Below, piece after piece: positions 46,263 to 57,750 of a stretch of DNA of 64,000 nucleotides; positions within the stretch are counted from its first letter, which is position 1, and each line of letters opens with the position of its first letter. The stretch comes from Terebella lapidaria. Lineage: Eukaryota; Annelida; Polychaeta; Terebellida; Terebellidae. The DNA lies in assembly GCA_949152475.1 (NCBI GenBank), contig OX424568.1:8407667-8471666 (forward strand), read 5' to 3'. Under the pieces are notes generated by a model. The model worked only from the letters and a program-made list of their open reading frames with translations. It did not search any database and was not told the origin of the DNA. Position numbers and translations under genes: made by a program.

Positions 46263-46735
46263 TGTTTGGAGCGGACTACCTTAAAGTTGGAAACAATTTT
46301 AAGATCAGCCAAATTTACCATTTTTGTTTGTCACGCAAACTTGAAAGTACATCTCAAGATGGTCGGAAATATATAGGAAATATGCACAGTTCGACAACAT
46401 ATACTCGGAAAATTGCCGGTAATCGTGCACGAAAACAATGGATAGAGAATGATCGGCCTGCCTACATTGCCGGTTGCCACAGTATCTAGACAAATACCAA
46501 TGACGTCATGAGACTATGTATAGAACTCGCCCGGAAAGCGGGCCGCTTTGAGGAAAAAATTGATGCGAAATAGACTGACCTGAGTTTGAATCTTGATTTG
46601 GCAACTCAATTTAGGCACGTAATACACGTTTCCAGACCCAAATTTGTACGATTTCTCATTCTATTGGCAATATTAAGCTACTGCAGAGTTAATAAATTTT
46701 GTCAATTCTAGAAGTGATTATAGCTTTAACTTGTA
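46263..46735 (+). repeat. Dispersed about 480-bp repeat, copy 2
   Basis: Same family as 31195-31660 in opposite orientation: TTTGTTTGTCACGCAAACTT, GATCGGCCTGCCTACATTGC, CCAATGACGTCATGAGAC and GAACTCGCCCGGAAAGCGGG. Confidence 0.88.
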
Positions 46736-46841
46736 CGCTTAGGCTCCGTTATTCACATCTATACATATAGTATTCGACTTGTAAAACAAATTTTTTTTGG
46801 TGAAACATCGCTATAAAATATATTTCTGCAAAGCATTGTGT

Positions 46842-46887
46842 AGTTCATGCTCCGAACGTTGTCCCACGTTCGTTCGGAGCATGAACT
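46842..46887. repeat. Perfect 17-bp-stem hairpin
   Basis: AGTTCATGCTCCGAACG, a 12-base loop, then its exact reverse complement. An identical hairpin lies at 52136-52181 in the second duplication copy. Confidence 0.95.
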
Positions 46888-47696
46888 AAGCATTGTGCAC
46901 CATGTCGCCAGTACCGAGTAGAAAATCGATACAGAGAACAGCGGTGTTTTGACCACTCGTCCCCGTTTGCATGTTTTCAATTGACTGTCATACTTATATA
47001 ATTCCATAAAGATCACAGGGAGGAACCGTTCGTCTGATTCTATGTGCATTTGTCTGATTCTATGTGCAAAAAGTCTGATTCTATGAGCAAATTGTCTGAT
47101 TCTATGAGCAAATAAGCAAGTAAGCGGTGGGGCACCAGGAAAACATGCTGGATCAACGACAAATTTCTCAACACAATCTAATGGCATATGTTCTGTTTAC
47201 TTCTTAAATCATCACAGAATATGATTTATGTTCAGTTTCTTATGTGGTGTTCACCGCTCTTCATATATCTGTCGCACAAAAGTGGAACGGCTAGGCAGTG
47301 GAGCAGTTAGCCATCATAAATTACCAAAGACAAAGCGCTTCCAGTTACTTACCAGGACATCTTGACCACCATTGCAGGACAAATATTCCAGTTAACATTT
47401 TGATTGTTCCTGGACATGAAGTCAGCTACGTAATCCAACAACATTGGACATAGAATAAAAATAACAGAAACAACCCTGATTCTATGGGAACAAACCTGAT
47501 TCTATGGGTAGGTTGTTGTTATAGCCATAGAACTAACAGCTTCTCGATGCTGATCCTGAATAAATATAGTATTGAAGCTTGGTTTTATGTTCTGTTTCTG
47601 GGAGAAGGTCAATAACATGGATGTCAGATCGTAGCCCATAGTTCCATGGTTATCAAATAAACCTACCCATAGAATCAGGTTCGTTACCATAGAATC

Positions 47697-47742
47697 AGCT
47701 GGTTCTCCAAATGAGCCCGTTGCACAGGAAGTGACGTCATGA
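47697..47742 (+). pseudogene. Duplicated tail of the ankyrin coding exon
   Basis: The last 46 bases of the ankyrin ORF (ending GAAGTGACGTCATGA) plus its 3' flank are repeated here without upstream exon sequence or an acceptor, so this piece cannot encode protein alone. Confidence 0.9.
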
Positions 47743-50159
47743 ATCCTGCTAATAATTAAAACCCTGTTTGAATCATGTCAGTGGCAATAACATTTAACTC
47801 GTTGTTGTTAAATGCACAGAACATGACACAAGTGTAGGCCTATGTGGTACATGAAACACAACCAAGGCCTAAATCACTTAAATATGATTGCCGCTTCCTA
47901 ATGTATTAAAACGTAAGATGGATAGAACTGTGAAATATGATTACATGAGAGAAGTTGTACTTTACATAACGTGCCCATGAGTTTGATATTAGTTCCTATA
48001 ACGACTCGTGTTAAGGGGTATTTGAGAAGTGTAGGCAAGAACGTTATGATATTAAAGCTATTCTGTGATTCGTTTCCAGTCAGTATATATGTGTTTCATA
48101 CACGTACACGATATATAAAATGACATGAATTCATTTACTCCACGTTGTGTCTTGCAATCATGTGCCAATAGTTTTAGTCTGGCCAACATGTACTGTATAA
48201 CACAGTATTAAATATGATTTATATGTGTACTAGTGATTATTATCAATTTTATATTATTTTGTTTTATAAAAACCAGTTTATGTAAATGTATAACTATACA
48301 TGCATACGTATAATAAATGTTCAATGTCAAAAAAACGTTTCGGGGATTTTGTCATTATGACACATGTTTGTGTGATTAGGCCTACACCATGATATCATAA
48401 TGCACCAAACAACTTTACAAAAAAACAGAACTTGAAGCGTCGTGAAACATCAAATGCATCTTACAACCATCTTTTAAAACCATTTATGACATTTATGTTG
48501 AGGAATTTGGTTTTACCTACATCATATAAACTACAGTCATGGCCATAAATTTAAGACCACCCTGGAAATTATGTTTCATTTAGTAGTCAGTCATTTAAAA
48601 TTTAACTTGAGTGTAACATATGGTATATTCAGTGCTCGGGAGATATCAAGATAAGATATTGATGGATTGGTCAATTCAAGGGCTCATTTTTTGTACACAA
48701 CTTGTCAGCCTTTTCACCCCGACACGGTGTTTCGTTATATTTTCATAATATATGACAATTTCTTTGCAAAACTCGTTTAATTGTTTTTCTTAAGTAACTT
48801 TTCTTTTTAATATTTATTTTTCATTGAAACAAGAAACCTAATATCAATATTTATTGTGATATTAAACTTTGTTGGTAGGTCCTACACTGACACATATGAT
48901 AAGTTTTTTTTTCACCATATCCACACTGTTTCGCTGAATTTGCATAACTTAAGTGAAAACCGTCCTGACTATGATTATGATCTCGTCAATATTATATATA
49001 ACTTGATAGCTGATGACCATATGTACAGTAAGAAATAGCTAAAGATAAGAAATTAATTTACATTAATCCATTTTAGCTTTGAATTCCATTTTGGCACTGC
49101 AAAGACATGTTTTCGTCGAAAAATCATTATCATAAGGCTAACATTCCAATATTTTGGGTGTCTTTTTTGCACTTTATCGCCGGCATCTAGCACTTCGGCA
49201 TGCACCTGACTAGTTTCTCAGCTGAAATCTGTTGAGGGTATGATCGTCTGATGGTTGTGTCTTGCTAGTTTGTGATACTGGGCTGCACATCTGCTATTGT
49301 TACCCGTGCGACAACGACACATCTTCACATGGGTTAGGTCTGGATTTTTAGCAGGCCAGTCAATAACCTTGACGTTGTTGTCCATCAAGAACTTCCTGGC
49401 AATCTCTGATTTATGACAAGGCATGCCATCCCGCATGGAGGTGTGGCAGAGTTTGTGAATAGCCAAGTGCAAGTTTTGCTGCAGTTTGTGCTGCAATAAC
49501 CGAAATCAAAGTCATCAACGAAGGGAGCCATGCCTCGTGTCAGCCAAGATGGTCGGACGTCCACTGTTCCAAGCACAAGGATGTTGTTATAAGCTACCAT
49601 ATCAGTCCATAAAATATTGTTTTTATTATTCCAACGAAACAGTGTCTAAGCAGTGCAAAAACTTTATTCCAATTGTTTCATGTATATTACTTACTTTTGA
49701 ACTATTATTTATTGCATATGTGTTTAATAATTATTATGTCATGTAAAATAATAAACAACATTTATCATTTTAGGATTTTGTAAGAATTTCCTCTTTTTGT
49801 ACCTACATATATTAAGAAAACTTCTCGGAACAGGGTGTATATAGTGAATACAGGAAACATTGTATTTTAGTGATTAACCTACCAACAAAGCTTAATAACC
49901 AAAGTTAATATTCAGTAAACACTTGCTGTCTCAATGGCAATTGGAAAAGCATTTTCAAAAGGAAAGTCGTCGGAATGGGTTTTGCAAAGAAATTGTCATA
50001 TATTATGTAAATACAAGTAAGCGTCAGGAAATGTAGTAAAAGACATGTGTCGCCTGTTATCAGTGCACAGCTCGATTCCAATTTGGTGAATGGGAAGTTT
50101 ATCTGAGTACATTTGTAGACATACATACTGCAATTATAGTCACTGTTCTGTGAATAACA

Positions 50160-50890
50160 AGATCAGGGACTTTCCCTTTATCTGCCACAGAAGCTGATAT
50201 ATAGTCGAAACAGGGTTTGCAAATTTTTTTTCACAGATTTTGATCCCAGCCACATTTATTTCTGTGGCAACGAACAGTTACAGAGACACGGCATTATCAC
50301 CACCGTATTCCTTGGGTCAGAAAATATGGGGGTAGACACCAAAATGTTGCTTCAATCTGCCATAGAAGCTGGAATATAGCTATATTCCCCGGGGTTTTGT
50401 TGTGGCCATTTTGGATTTTGAAACAAACAACAGTCATATAGACTCAGCATTATCACCATTGGATTCCTTAGGTCAGAAAACGTGGGAGTAGACACCAAAA
50501 TTTTGCTTATATCTGCCATAGCAGCTGAATATAGCTGCGAACGTAATATTACGAATTTTCCGAGATTTTGTGGCAGCCATCTTGGATATTGAAACAACCA
50601 ACAGTCACACAGACCCAGCATTATCACCATTGGATTCCTTAGGTCAGAAAACGTGGGAGTAGACACCAAAATTTTGCCTCTATTCGCCATAGCAGCTGAA
50701 ATATAGATGGAAACGTGATTTTACGAATTTCCCGAGTTTTCGTGGCAGCCATATTGGATTTTGAAACAACCAACAGTCACAAAGACTCGGCGATATCACC
50801 ATCAGATTCCTTGGGACAGAAAACATGGGGGTAGATACTAAAATCACCAACGTAGGTGTAGTAGATAACTCGCTAGGTCAATTTTAAGCT
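50160..50890. repeat. Tandem array, 150-177-bp units, copy 2
   Basis: Second-duplicate copy of the array at 44870-45600, same unit order and nearly the same sequence; one unit differs by a 3-bp deletion near 50512. Confidence 0.88.
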
Positions 50891-51559
50891 ATTTCGCGTA
50901 TAAATGGCGGCCATCTTGGATTTTTGGGAAAACCCCCCATGGGATTGATGGGGACTTTTTGGTGGGTTGTCTATATGGTCTCCAGAGTCCCTGTGCAAAA
51001 ATTCAGCTTTGACACCCGAATATCTACCCCAAACCCTAAATACAGTAGACTATATTCAAAATGGAACAATTTCCAGACCCTTTCCAGACCCAGATCAATT
51101 CGAAACCCCTATGCACGATAGCTCGTTAATATAAATTTAACATGCTACATAAACTTAACGTAGTCCGCTACAAACAGTGAGGTAACGGAGAATCTAAATT
51201 TAAAAGTCATTTCTTGAATATTATTTCTTCAAAATGACATTATTTTATAGAGGAAATGATCAGCATCCTAATACTGAAAAGAAAATAGGGGGTCACCGTG
51301 CTCGTTTCTTCTACATATTCGATCAAAATCACACATATTTACTTAAAATGACATAAATTCTGGCATTTTTGCACATTTTTTGTCCCTATTCACATCTTGC
51401 ATCGTGTTTTCAATGCGAACAGATACGGTGACCCCCTATTTTCTCTTCAGTTTTAGGATGCTGAACAGTTACTCTATAAAATATACCATTTTGAAGCTCT
51501 AGATTATGTTGATACAGGTATTTATTTTGAGAAACCCTTCGACCCCCTTCCCTCACTGT

Positions 51560-52030
51560 TTGGAGCGGACTACCTTAAAGTTGGAAACAATTTTAAGATC
51601 AGCCAAATTTACCATTTTTGTTTGTCACGCAAACTTGAAAGTACATCTCAAGATGGTCGGAAATATATAGGAAATATGCACAGTTCGACAACATATACTC
51701 GGAAAATTGCCGGTAATCGTGCACGAAAACAGTGGATAGAGAATGATCGGCCTGCCTACATTGCCGGTTGCCACAGTATCTAGACAAATACCAATGACGT
51801 CATGAGACTATGTATAGAACTCGCCCGGAAAGCGGGCCGCTTTGAGGAAAAAATTGATGCGAAATAGACTGACCTGAGTTTGAATCTTGATTTGGCAACT
51901 CAATTTAGGCACGTAATACACGTTTCCAGACCCAAATTTGTACGATTTCTCATTCTATTGGCAATATTAAGCTACTGCAGAGTTAATAAATTTTGTCAAT
52001 TCTAGAAGTGATTATAGCTTTAACTTGTAC
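51560..52030 (+). repeat. Dispersed about 480-bp repeat, copy 3
   Basis: Part of duplication copy 2, nearly identical to 46263-46735. Confidence 0.88.
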
Positions 52031-52362
52031 GCTTAGGCTCCGTTATTCACATCTATACATATAGTATTCGACTTGTAAAACAATTTTTTTTTGGTGAAAC
52101 ATCGCTATAAAATATATTTCTGCAAAGCATTGTGTAGTTCATGCTCCGAACGTTGTCCCACGTTCGTTCGGAGCATGAACTAAGCATTGTGCACCATGTC
52201 GCCAGTACCGAGTAGAAAATCGATACAGAGAACAGCGGTGTTTTGACCACTCGTCCCCGTTTGCATGTTTTCAATTGACTGTCATACTTATATAATTCCA
52301 TAAAGATCACAGGGAGGAACCGTTCGTCTGATTCTATGTGCATTTGTCTGATTCTATGTGCA

Positions 52363-54208
52363 AAAAGTCTGATTCTATGAGCAAATTGTCTGATTCTATG
52401 AGCAAATAAGCAAGTAAGCGGTGGGGCACCAGTAAAACATGCTGGATCAACGACAAATTTCTCAACACAATCTAATGGCATATGTTCTGTTTACTTCTTA
52501 AATCATCACAGAATATGATTTATGTTCAGTTTCTTATGTGGTGTTCACCGCTCTTCATATATCTGTCGCACAAAAGTGGAACGGCTAGGCAGTGGAGCAG
52601 TTAGCCATCATAAATTACCAAAGACAAAGCGCTTCCAGTTACTTACCAGGACATCTTGACCACAATTGCAGGACAAATATTCCAGTTAACATTTTGATTG
52701 TTCCTGGACATGAAGTCAGCTACGTAATCCAACAACATTGGACATAGAATAAAAATAACAGAAACAAACCTGATTCTATGGGAACAAACCTGATTCTATG
52801 GGTAGGTTGTTGTTATAGCCATAGAACTAACAGCTTCTCGATGCTGATCCTGAATAAATATAGTATTGAAGCTTGGTTTTATGTTCTGTTTCTGGGAGAA
52901 GGTCAATAACATGGATGTCAGATCGTAGCCCATAGTTCCATGGTTATCAAATAAACCTACCCATAGAATCAGGTTCGTTACCATAGAATCAGGTTTGTTT
53001 CTGTTATTTTTAATTTATGATCAATTTTGTTTGATTAGGTAGCTGATTTTACGTCCAGGAACAATCAGGATGTCAACTGGACTAATTGTTGTCCAGATAC
53101 CAAGGTAGGTTAGTGTGGATGCTTTGCAGTTGGTGATTTATTATGGATAACTGCTCCACCACCTGGCCGTTCCACTTTTGTGCGACAAATGTATGAACAA
53201 CGGTGAACACTGCATAAGAAACTGAACATAATCCATATTCTGCAATGATTTATGGAGTAAATAAAACATAAGTACGGAAGCGTATTAGGGCCACATGAGT
53301 TTTTTTAAAAATTCAATTTGTCGACTTATTATCTCGATAAATCGAGTTAGTTATCTCGATAAATCGACTTAATATCTCGATAAATCGAGATATTATCTTG
53401 ATAAATCGAGTTAACTATCTCGATAAATCGAGTTAATTATCTCGAAAAATCGAGATAGTATCTCGATAAATCGATTTATAAGACTCAGACATTTAAAGTA
53501 CAAGTGAAATGAGTATGCATCGACGATAATATAGGCGAGCCATTCATTGGTTACCTTGGCAACAATAGGACAACGAAAATATACTGATCACTTATATTGA
53601 AAACTATATGGAGTATATATATGATTAACAGTCAATACATTAATCTCTGAAATAATACCAAACTATCCAATTGAAGAAGCCGTACAGATTTATAACTTTA
53701 CGAGTATACCTCATTCCATGTTTAATAGCTAAATAATAAAAAAAAACTATTACACCATTTTCATTCATGAACATGTTGCATCTTCCTAAGAGATAGTGAT
53801 ATAGTAACTTCACTATAGTTTTTAATTCGGTAGTTTGGTCTGTATTATTCAATATTTAACGTTATAATGGTCCATCATATAAGCCTATTCAACATAGTGT
53901 TTAATATGAATAATGTGACTCGAAACATATTTCCATTTTACTTGAACTTTAAATGCCCAAGACATAAGTCGATTTATCGAGATAATTAACTCGATTTGTC
54001 GAGATAACTAACTCGATTTATCGAGATAATAAGTAGACAAATTGAATTGAAAAAAAAACTCACGTGGCCCTAATTCGCTTCCGTACTAATGCCATCAGAT
54101 TGTGTTGAGAAATTTGTCGTTGATCCAGCATGTTTTACTGGTGCCCCACCGCTTACTTGCTTATTTGCCCATAGAATCAGACAATTTGCTCATAGAATCA
54201 GACTTTTT
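52363..54208. mobile_element. Large foldback element, right arm interrupted
   Basis: The left arm (about 52363-52800) is complementary to 52950-53270 plus 54088-54208 with roughly a fifth of bases differing. Matching blocks include GTCGCACAAAAGTGGAACGG, GATTGTTCCTGGAC and AAATAACAGAAACAAACC. The centre near 52880 is flanked by CCTGATTCTATGGG repeats on both sides; the outer part carries four TGATTCTATG-type repeats. The right arm is split by the TACGG element at 53271-54087 and cut off by the one starting at 54209. No transposase visible. Confidence 0.75.
53271..54087. mobile_element. Palindrome-rich non-autonomous DNA element 1
   Basis: Inverted ends AGTACGGAAGCG with GGGCCAC following on each side. 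Directly inside are arrays of near-palindromic TATCTCGATAAATCGAG units on both flanks (53320-53475 and 53965-54030). The middle is unique and non-coding. Comparison with the intact foldback arm gives the empty site as AACATATGCC, which implies a TA target duplication, one copy now altered. Confidence 0.85.
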
Positions 54209-55190
54209 TACGGAAGCGTATTAGGGCCACATGAGTTTTTTCAAAGTTCAATTTGTCGACTTATTATCTAGATAAATCGAGTTAGTTATCTCGATAAATC
54301 GACTTAATATCTCGATAAATCGAGATATTATCTCGATAAATCGAAATATTATTTCGATAAATCGAGATATTATCTCAATAAATCGCTCAATTATCTCGAT
54401 AAATCTAGTTAATTATCTTGATAAATCGAGTTAATTATCTCGATAAATCGAGATAGTATCTCGACAAATCGACTTAGGACTCAGACATTTAAAGTTCAAG
54501 TGAAATGAATATGCATCGACCATAGACGAGCCATACCATTTCATTGGTTACCTTCGCAACAATAGGACAAGGAAAATATACTGATTACTCATATTGAAAA
54601 CTATATGGAGTGAATGATTAACAGTCATTACATTAATCTCTGAAATAATACCTATACTATACAATTGAAGAAGCCGTTACAGATAACTTTACGAATATAC
54701 CTCAATCCATGTTTAATAGCTAAAGAATTGTAAAAAAATTATAACATTTTCATTGATGAACATGTTGCATCTTTATAACAGATAGTGATATACTAACTTA
54801 ATTATAGTTTAAATTAGGTAGTTTGGTCTGTATTATTCAATATTTAACGTTTTAATGGTCGATCATATAAGCCTATTCAACATATGAATAATGTGACTCT
54901 AAATATATTTCCATTTTACTTGAACTTTAAATGCCTAAGACATAAGTTGATTTATCGAGAAAACTAGCTCGATTTATCGCGATAATAACTCGATTTATCG
55001 AGATAATAACTTGATTTATCAAGAAACTGTCTCAATTTATCGAGATAATTAACTCGATTTATCAAATAATTAACTCGATTTATCGAGATAAATAACTCGA
55101 TTTATCGAGATATTATCTCGATTTATCGAGATAATAAGTCGACAAATTGAATTGAAAAAAAAACTCATGTGGCCCTAATACGCTTCCGTA
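54209..55190. mobile_element. Palindrome-rich non-autonomous DNA element 2
   Basis: Same family as the element at 53271-54087: TACGGAAGCGTATTAGGGCC at the left and its complement at the right end. Longer arrays of ATCTCGATAAATCGAG-type units (54265-54475 and 54945-55140) and a related middle. No coding capacity. It lies 121 bp from element 1, in the same orientation of its unique middle. Confidence 0.85.
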
Positions 55191-55617
55191 CTGATCGGTC
55201 AAATCTATCGAAGTACTCACAATATTTTGCGGTTGTCAGGCATGAAGAAAATTTGAGAACAATTCACAAAACTGGACTATTTTTTTTATTAGTGATTGCC
55301 TCCATCTGCTTGTTGACACTAAATTTTTTAAAACAAATGCTGCGGTACTATTGCAGGACCGGACCAACGCATCTATCCATGGGCCGTTTTTATCGTGTTT
55401 GAGTATGAATAACGAATCCTTGTGTTCGTGGGGAAAATACTGACAAGTTGTGTTCACAAAATATCTTCTTCAATCGATCACTTCATCAATGTCCTGTCTC
55501 GATATCTTCCTCGAATTAAATATACATATGGTATACGTTCAAATATAGTTTCACATGGCAGAACTCTAAATAAAATACAATTTTCAGGGTGGTCTTAAAC
55601 TTATGGTCACGACTGTA

Positions 55618-57044
55618 ATTGATATTGTTTTCCTACAGTCAGGATACTTAATTGACAGATGATAGAATAAATCTCATGGATTAGTACATAGTTTGTCATT
55701 ATCTCGATTATTTATAAAGATATTCATATCTCGATTATTTTAAAGTATATTTTCAAACATGTAGGATAATAATATGTGCTTGATTTGGCATGTACTTTGT
55801 TTGGTATGAGTGTGCAATTACCGAAATCAGTTGCCAAGGTAACTATTCTTACTCTGGTTGCTAGGGGCCCAACGCCATCGATATCGAATTAGGTGCCACA
55901 AAACTAGTGAAAATGTGGATGAAAGCCAACTCCAATCAATAATTTTTAACCTCATTTTGCATAAGAGTCCCGAATCAAACCCTCTAGCAACCACGTTACC
56001 ATGGGCCTTATGTGAAGAATGGTTGCCATGGTCACCAGATCTTATGGGTGTTGTATTATCGTGATTATATTCGTATTATTTACCGAAACTATGAACGGAT
56101 CTTCCAAAAAAAAGGGCTCTAAAAGTCGCTATTCAAAGCAACTTGATTATGAATACTCATAGCTTCATAGTTCCAGCACAAATATTGTGAGAACTTGACA
56201 TAAAATAGTTACTGTCTAGAGAACGGTAAAGTATAGAACCGTACCAGCACATTAGCTTTTGCATTTTATATCACACAAAACATGATAACTTGAAATTCAT
56301 CTTGACTTGAGTTAGAATTTTTTTTTTCAATTGCACTCACAATTCTACCCTAAATTCAATAAAATGACTGAATATAGTTGATAAAAACACAAAATGAAGT
56401 ATACAGTTGACTCATTTCAAAGGCATTGCAAATGTTTATCTGCCGTGAAAATCATGACACCAACATCCACACACATTCGTGTAGGTTATTCCTTAGACAT
56501 AGATGGGTTATTCAAACCCTCAATCAGCAGGAAATATATTCATGCAAGAATACGTTCCTCGTTCGTTCTGAAAAGTAATTGTAGGAATGTGTCAATAATT
56601 GTAAATAAAAACTTTAAATAATTCACATTCATCATGTGAAACCGAACGATTTATTGCAATGGCTACAATCTTGCAAAAAGTTTGGTGGGAAAGATGTGTA
56701 TCCCCATTTAATATGACGAATTCACGCTAAATGAAGTGATAGTTCAAAGCTCGCTTTGGTGTCGTATTTTGGAGTTTCGCAGCGCCAGTAATTCCCCGGT
56801 ATAACATGAATCAGATAGTGAACGTGTTCTAATAATTGATCATGTTGATAGGCTCATCACCACGCAGGTAACATCCTGTAACATTCATGTAGAATTCTAA
56901 ACTCTGACGTAAGGAATGCAAGCACATGTGGATTATGGATAACATGTGGATGCCCTTAATTTCGACGTAGGCCTACATTATCAGTCGGGTTACGCAATCA
57001 AACATTATTTGCATGTTAATGGTGTCGTGTTAACCGTCCACTTT
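55618..57044. other. Intergenic sequence, no gene seen
   Basis: AT-rich. A region with TTGCCAAGGTAAC and GGTTGCTAGGGGCC near 55830-55870 and GGTTGCCATGGTCACC near 56020 may be a degraded short repeat. Includes the 3' flank of the transmembrane-tail exon. Confidence 0.4.
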
Positions 57045-57553
57045 TCATGTTGAACTAGTCTCATAATGATGATGTTTTGTCCCGGTTTTCGGAGTGATGA
57101 TAACATGGAATTGTGCATTTTCGTACATGTTACCATGGTGACGGGAGCAGCTTGCAGACGACACGTGTTCTGAAGTCACATGACCATTAGGACTTGCATC
57201 ACGTGACTGACTCCCAGATTCCATGGTAAGCGAGGTGTAGGATATTGTATCGTAGGTATGAATGTTAGTGCTCGCTTCGAGTGATCTTTTGGGTTCGATG
57301 TAGGTGTGTTCTCTCGGTTTCACTTTCGGATTCAAACTTTGTCGTTCACTCTTTTCCACGATCTCCATATTCGCCATATTTTCCTCAGCGGTGACGTGAA
57401 AATCGCTTCTACACAGTGCACATGCGCGTCGACGCCGCTGTTTCCGGTACACGTGCACTACTGCAATGGCGGCTGCTATTGTTGTAAAGGCTAATAGGAG
57501 GGAGGCGACGAATAGTCCTAGGAATATGAACTCCATCCGGGAAACTTCTAAAA
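57045..57553 (-). CDS. Transmembrane and tyrosine-rich tail exon, last exon of a receptor-like gene
   Basis: Exon with acceptor TATTGCAG|TTTTAGAAG and stop TGA at 57045-57047, coding about 169 residues. A short extracellular stub (VLEVSRMEF) leads into a hydrophobic helix (IFLGLFVASLLLAF...AIAVVHV), then a basic stop-transfer (RKQRRRR) and a long cytoplasmic tail. The tail holds several tyrosine motifs: TYIEP, TYDTI, ISYTSL (which fits the ITIM consensus), MYENAQ (Y-x-N, Grb2-SH2 type) and HHYETS. The entry phase (two bases) matches the exit phase (one base, G) of the kringle exon at 62906 on the same strand, so the two are probably one gene, a kringle type I membrane protein. Signalling function is inferred from motifs. 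An ATG inside the exon could start a shorter protein, but it would lack an ectodomain. Confidence 0.72.
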
Positions 57554-57714
57554 CTGCAATACACAGAACACAAAATCCAAATGTGAAAACATATTGATGC
57601 ATATATATGTATATACATGTGTAGACTTGTATTATGGTATTCTGATAAATAAAGTCGGCAAAATTGGACGACAACATAGCTTTCAGCAAGGGTTTTTATG
57701 TTGGTACATCCGAC

Positions 57715-57750
57715 CTTGAATAAAAGTTGATTTGATTTGATTCGGTTTGT
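57715..57750. repeat. Short LINE/SINE-like 3' tail
   Basis: ACCTTGAATAAAAGTTGATT followed by TGATTTGATT simple repeat, resembling the 3' microsatellite tail of CR1/L2-type elements. Too short to assign. Confidence 0.3.

Larger units (their letters stand above)
41914..47698. repeat. Tandem segmental duplication, copy 1
   Basis: Begins inside the last ankyrin exon at AGCTGGTTCTCC and runs 5785 bp to CATAGAATCAG, where copy 2 starts. It contains the last 15 codons and 3' flank of the ankyrin gene, a Tc1-like left end and transposase remnant (43236-44310), a tandem array (44870-45600), a small foldback (45942-46190), a 480-bp repeat and half of a large foldback element. About 489 bp (roughly 42163-42652) is present only in this copy. 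Confidence 0.92.
47697..52992. repeat. Tandem segmental duplication, copy 2
   Basis: 5296 bp repeating copy 1 with only scattered single-base and small indel differences. It lacks the about 489-bp segment of copy 1 (joined here at GATTAC/ATGAGAG, near 47944). It begins with the last 15 codons of the ankyrin ORF as a non-functional fragment (about 47697-47742), and ends at CATAGAATCAG, beyond which the foldback continues. Confidence 0.92.
48532..55617 (-). mobile_element. Tc1-like transposon remnant with nested insertions
   Basis: Left inverted end TACAGTCATGGCCATAAATT at 48532; right end GGGTGGTCTTAAACTTATGG...GACTGTA at 55585-55617, its reverse complement with a few changes. TA lies at both outer edges, as for Tc1/mariner target sites. 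Transposase debris is on the minus strand (49600-49218, with IDWPAKNPDL). Between the ends lie a tandem array, a 480-bp repeat, the large foldback and two TACGGAAGCG elements, so the original element has been expanded to 7.1 kb. Confidence 0.7.

Noticed and set aside
44089-50690. Paired identical small ORFs (44190/49486, 45055/50352, 45630/50924, 46759/52053)
   Set aside because: They come from the duplicated Tc1-like debris, tandem arrays and foldback, and are identical only because the DNA is duplicated.
54089-54271. Small frame with AHRIRQ repeats matching 47187-46759
   Set aside because: It is the inverted arm of the foldback element, not a repeated peptide gene.
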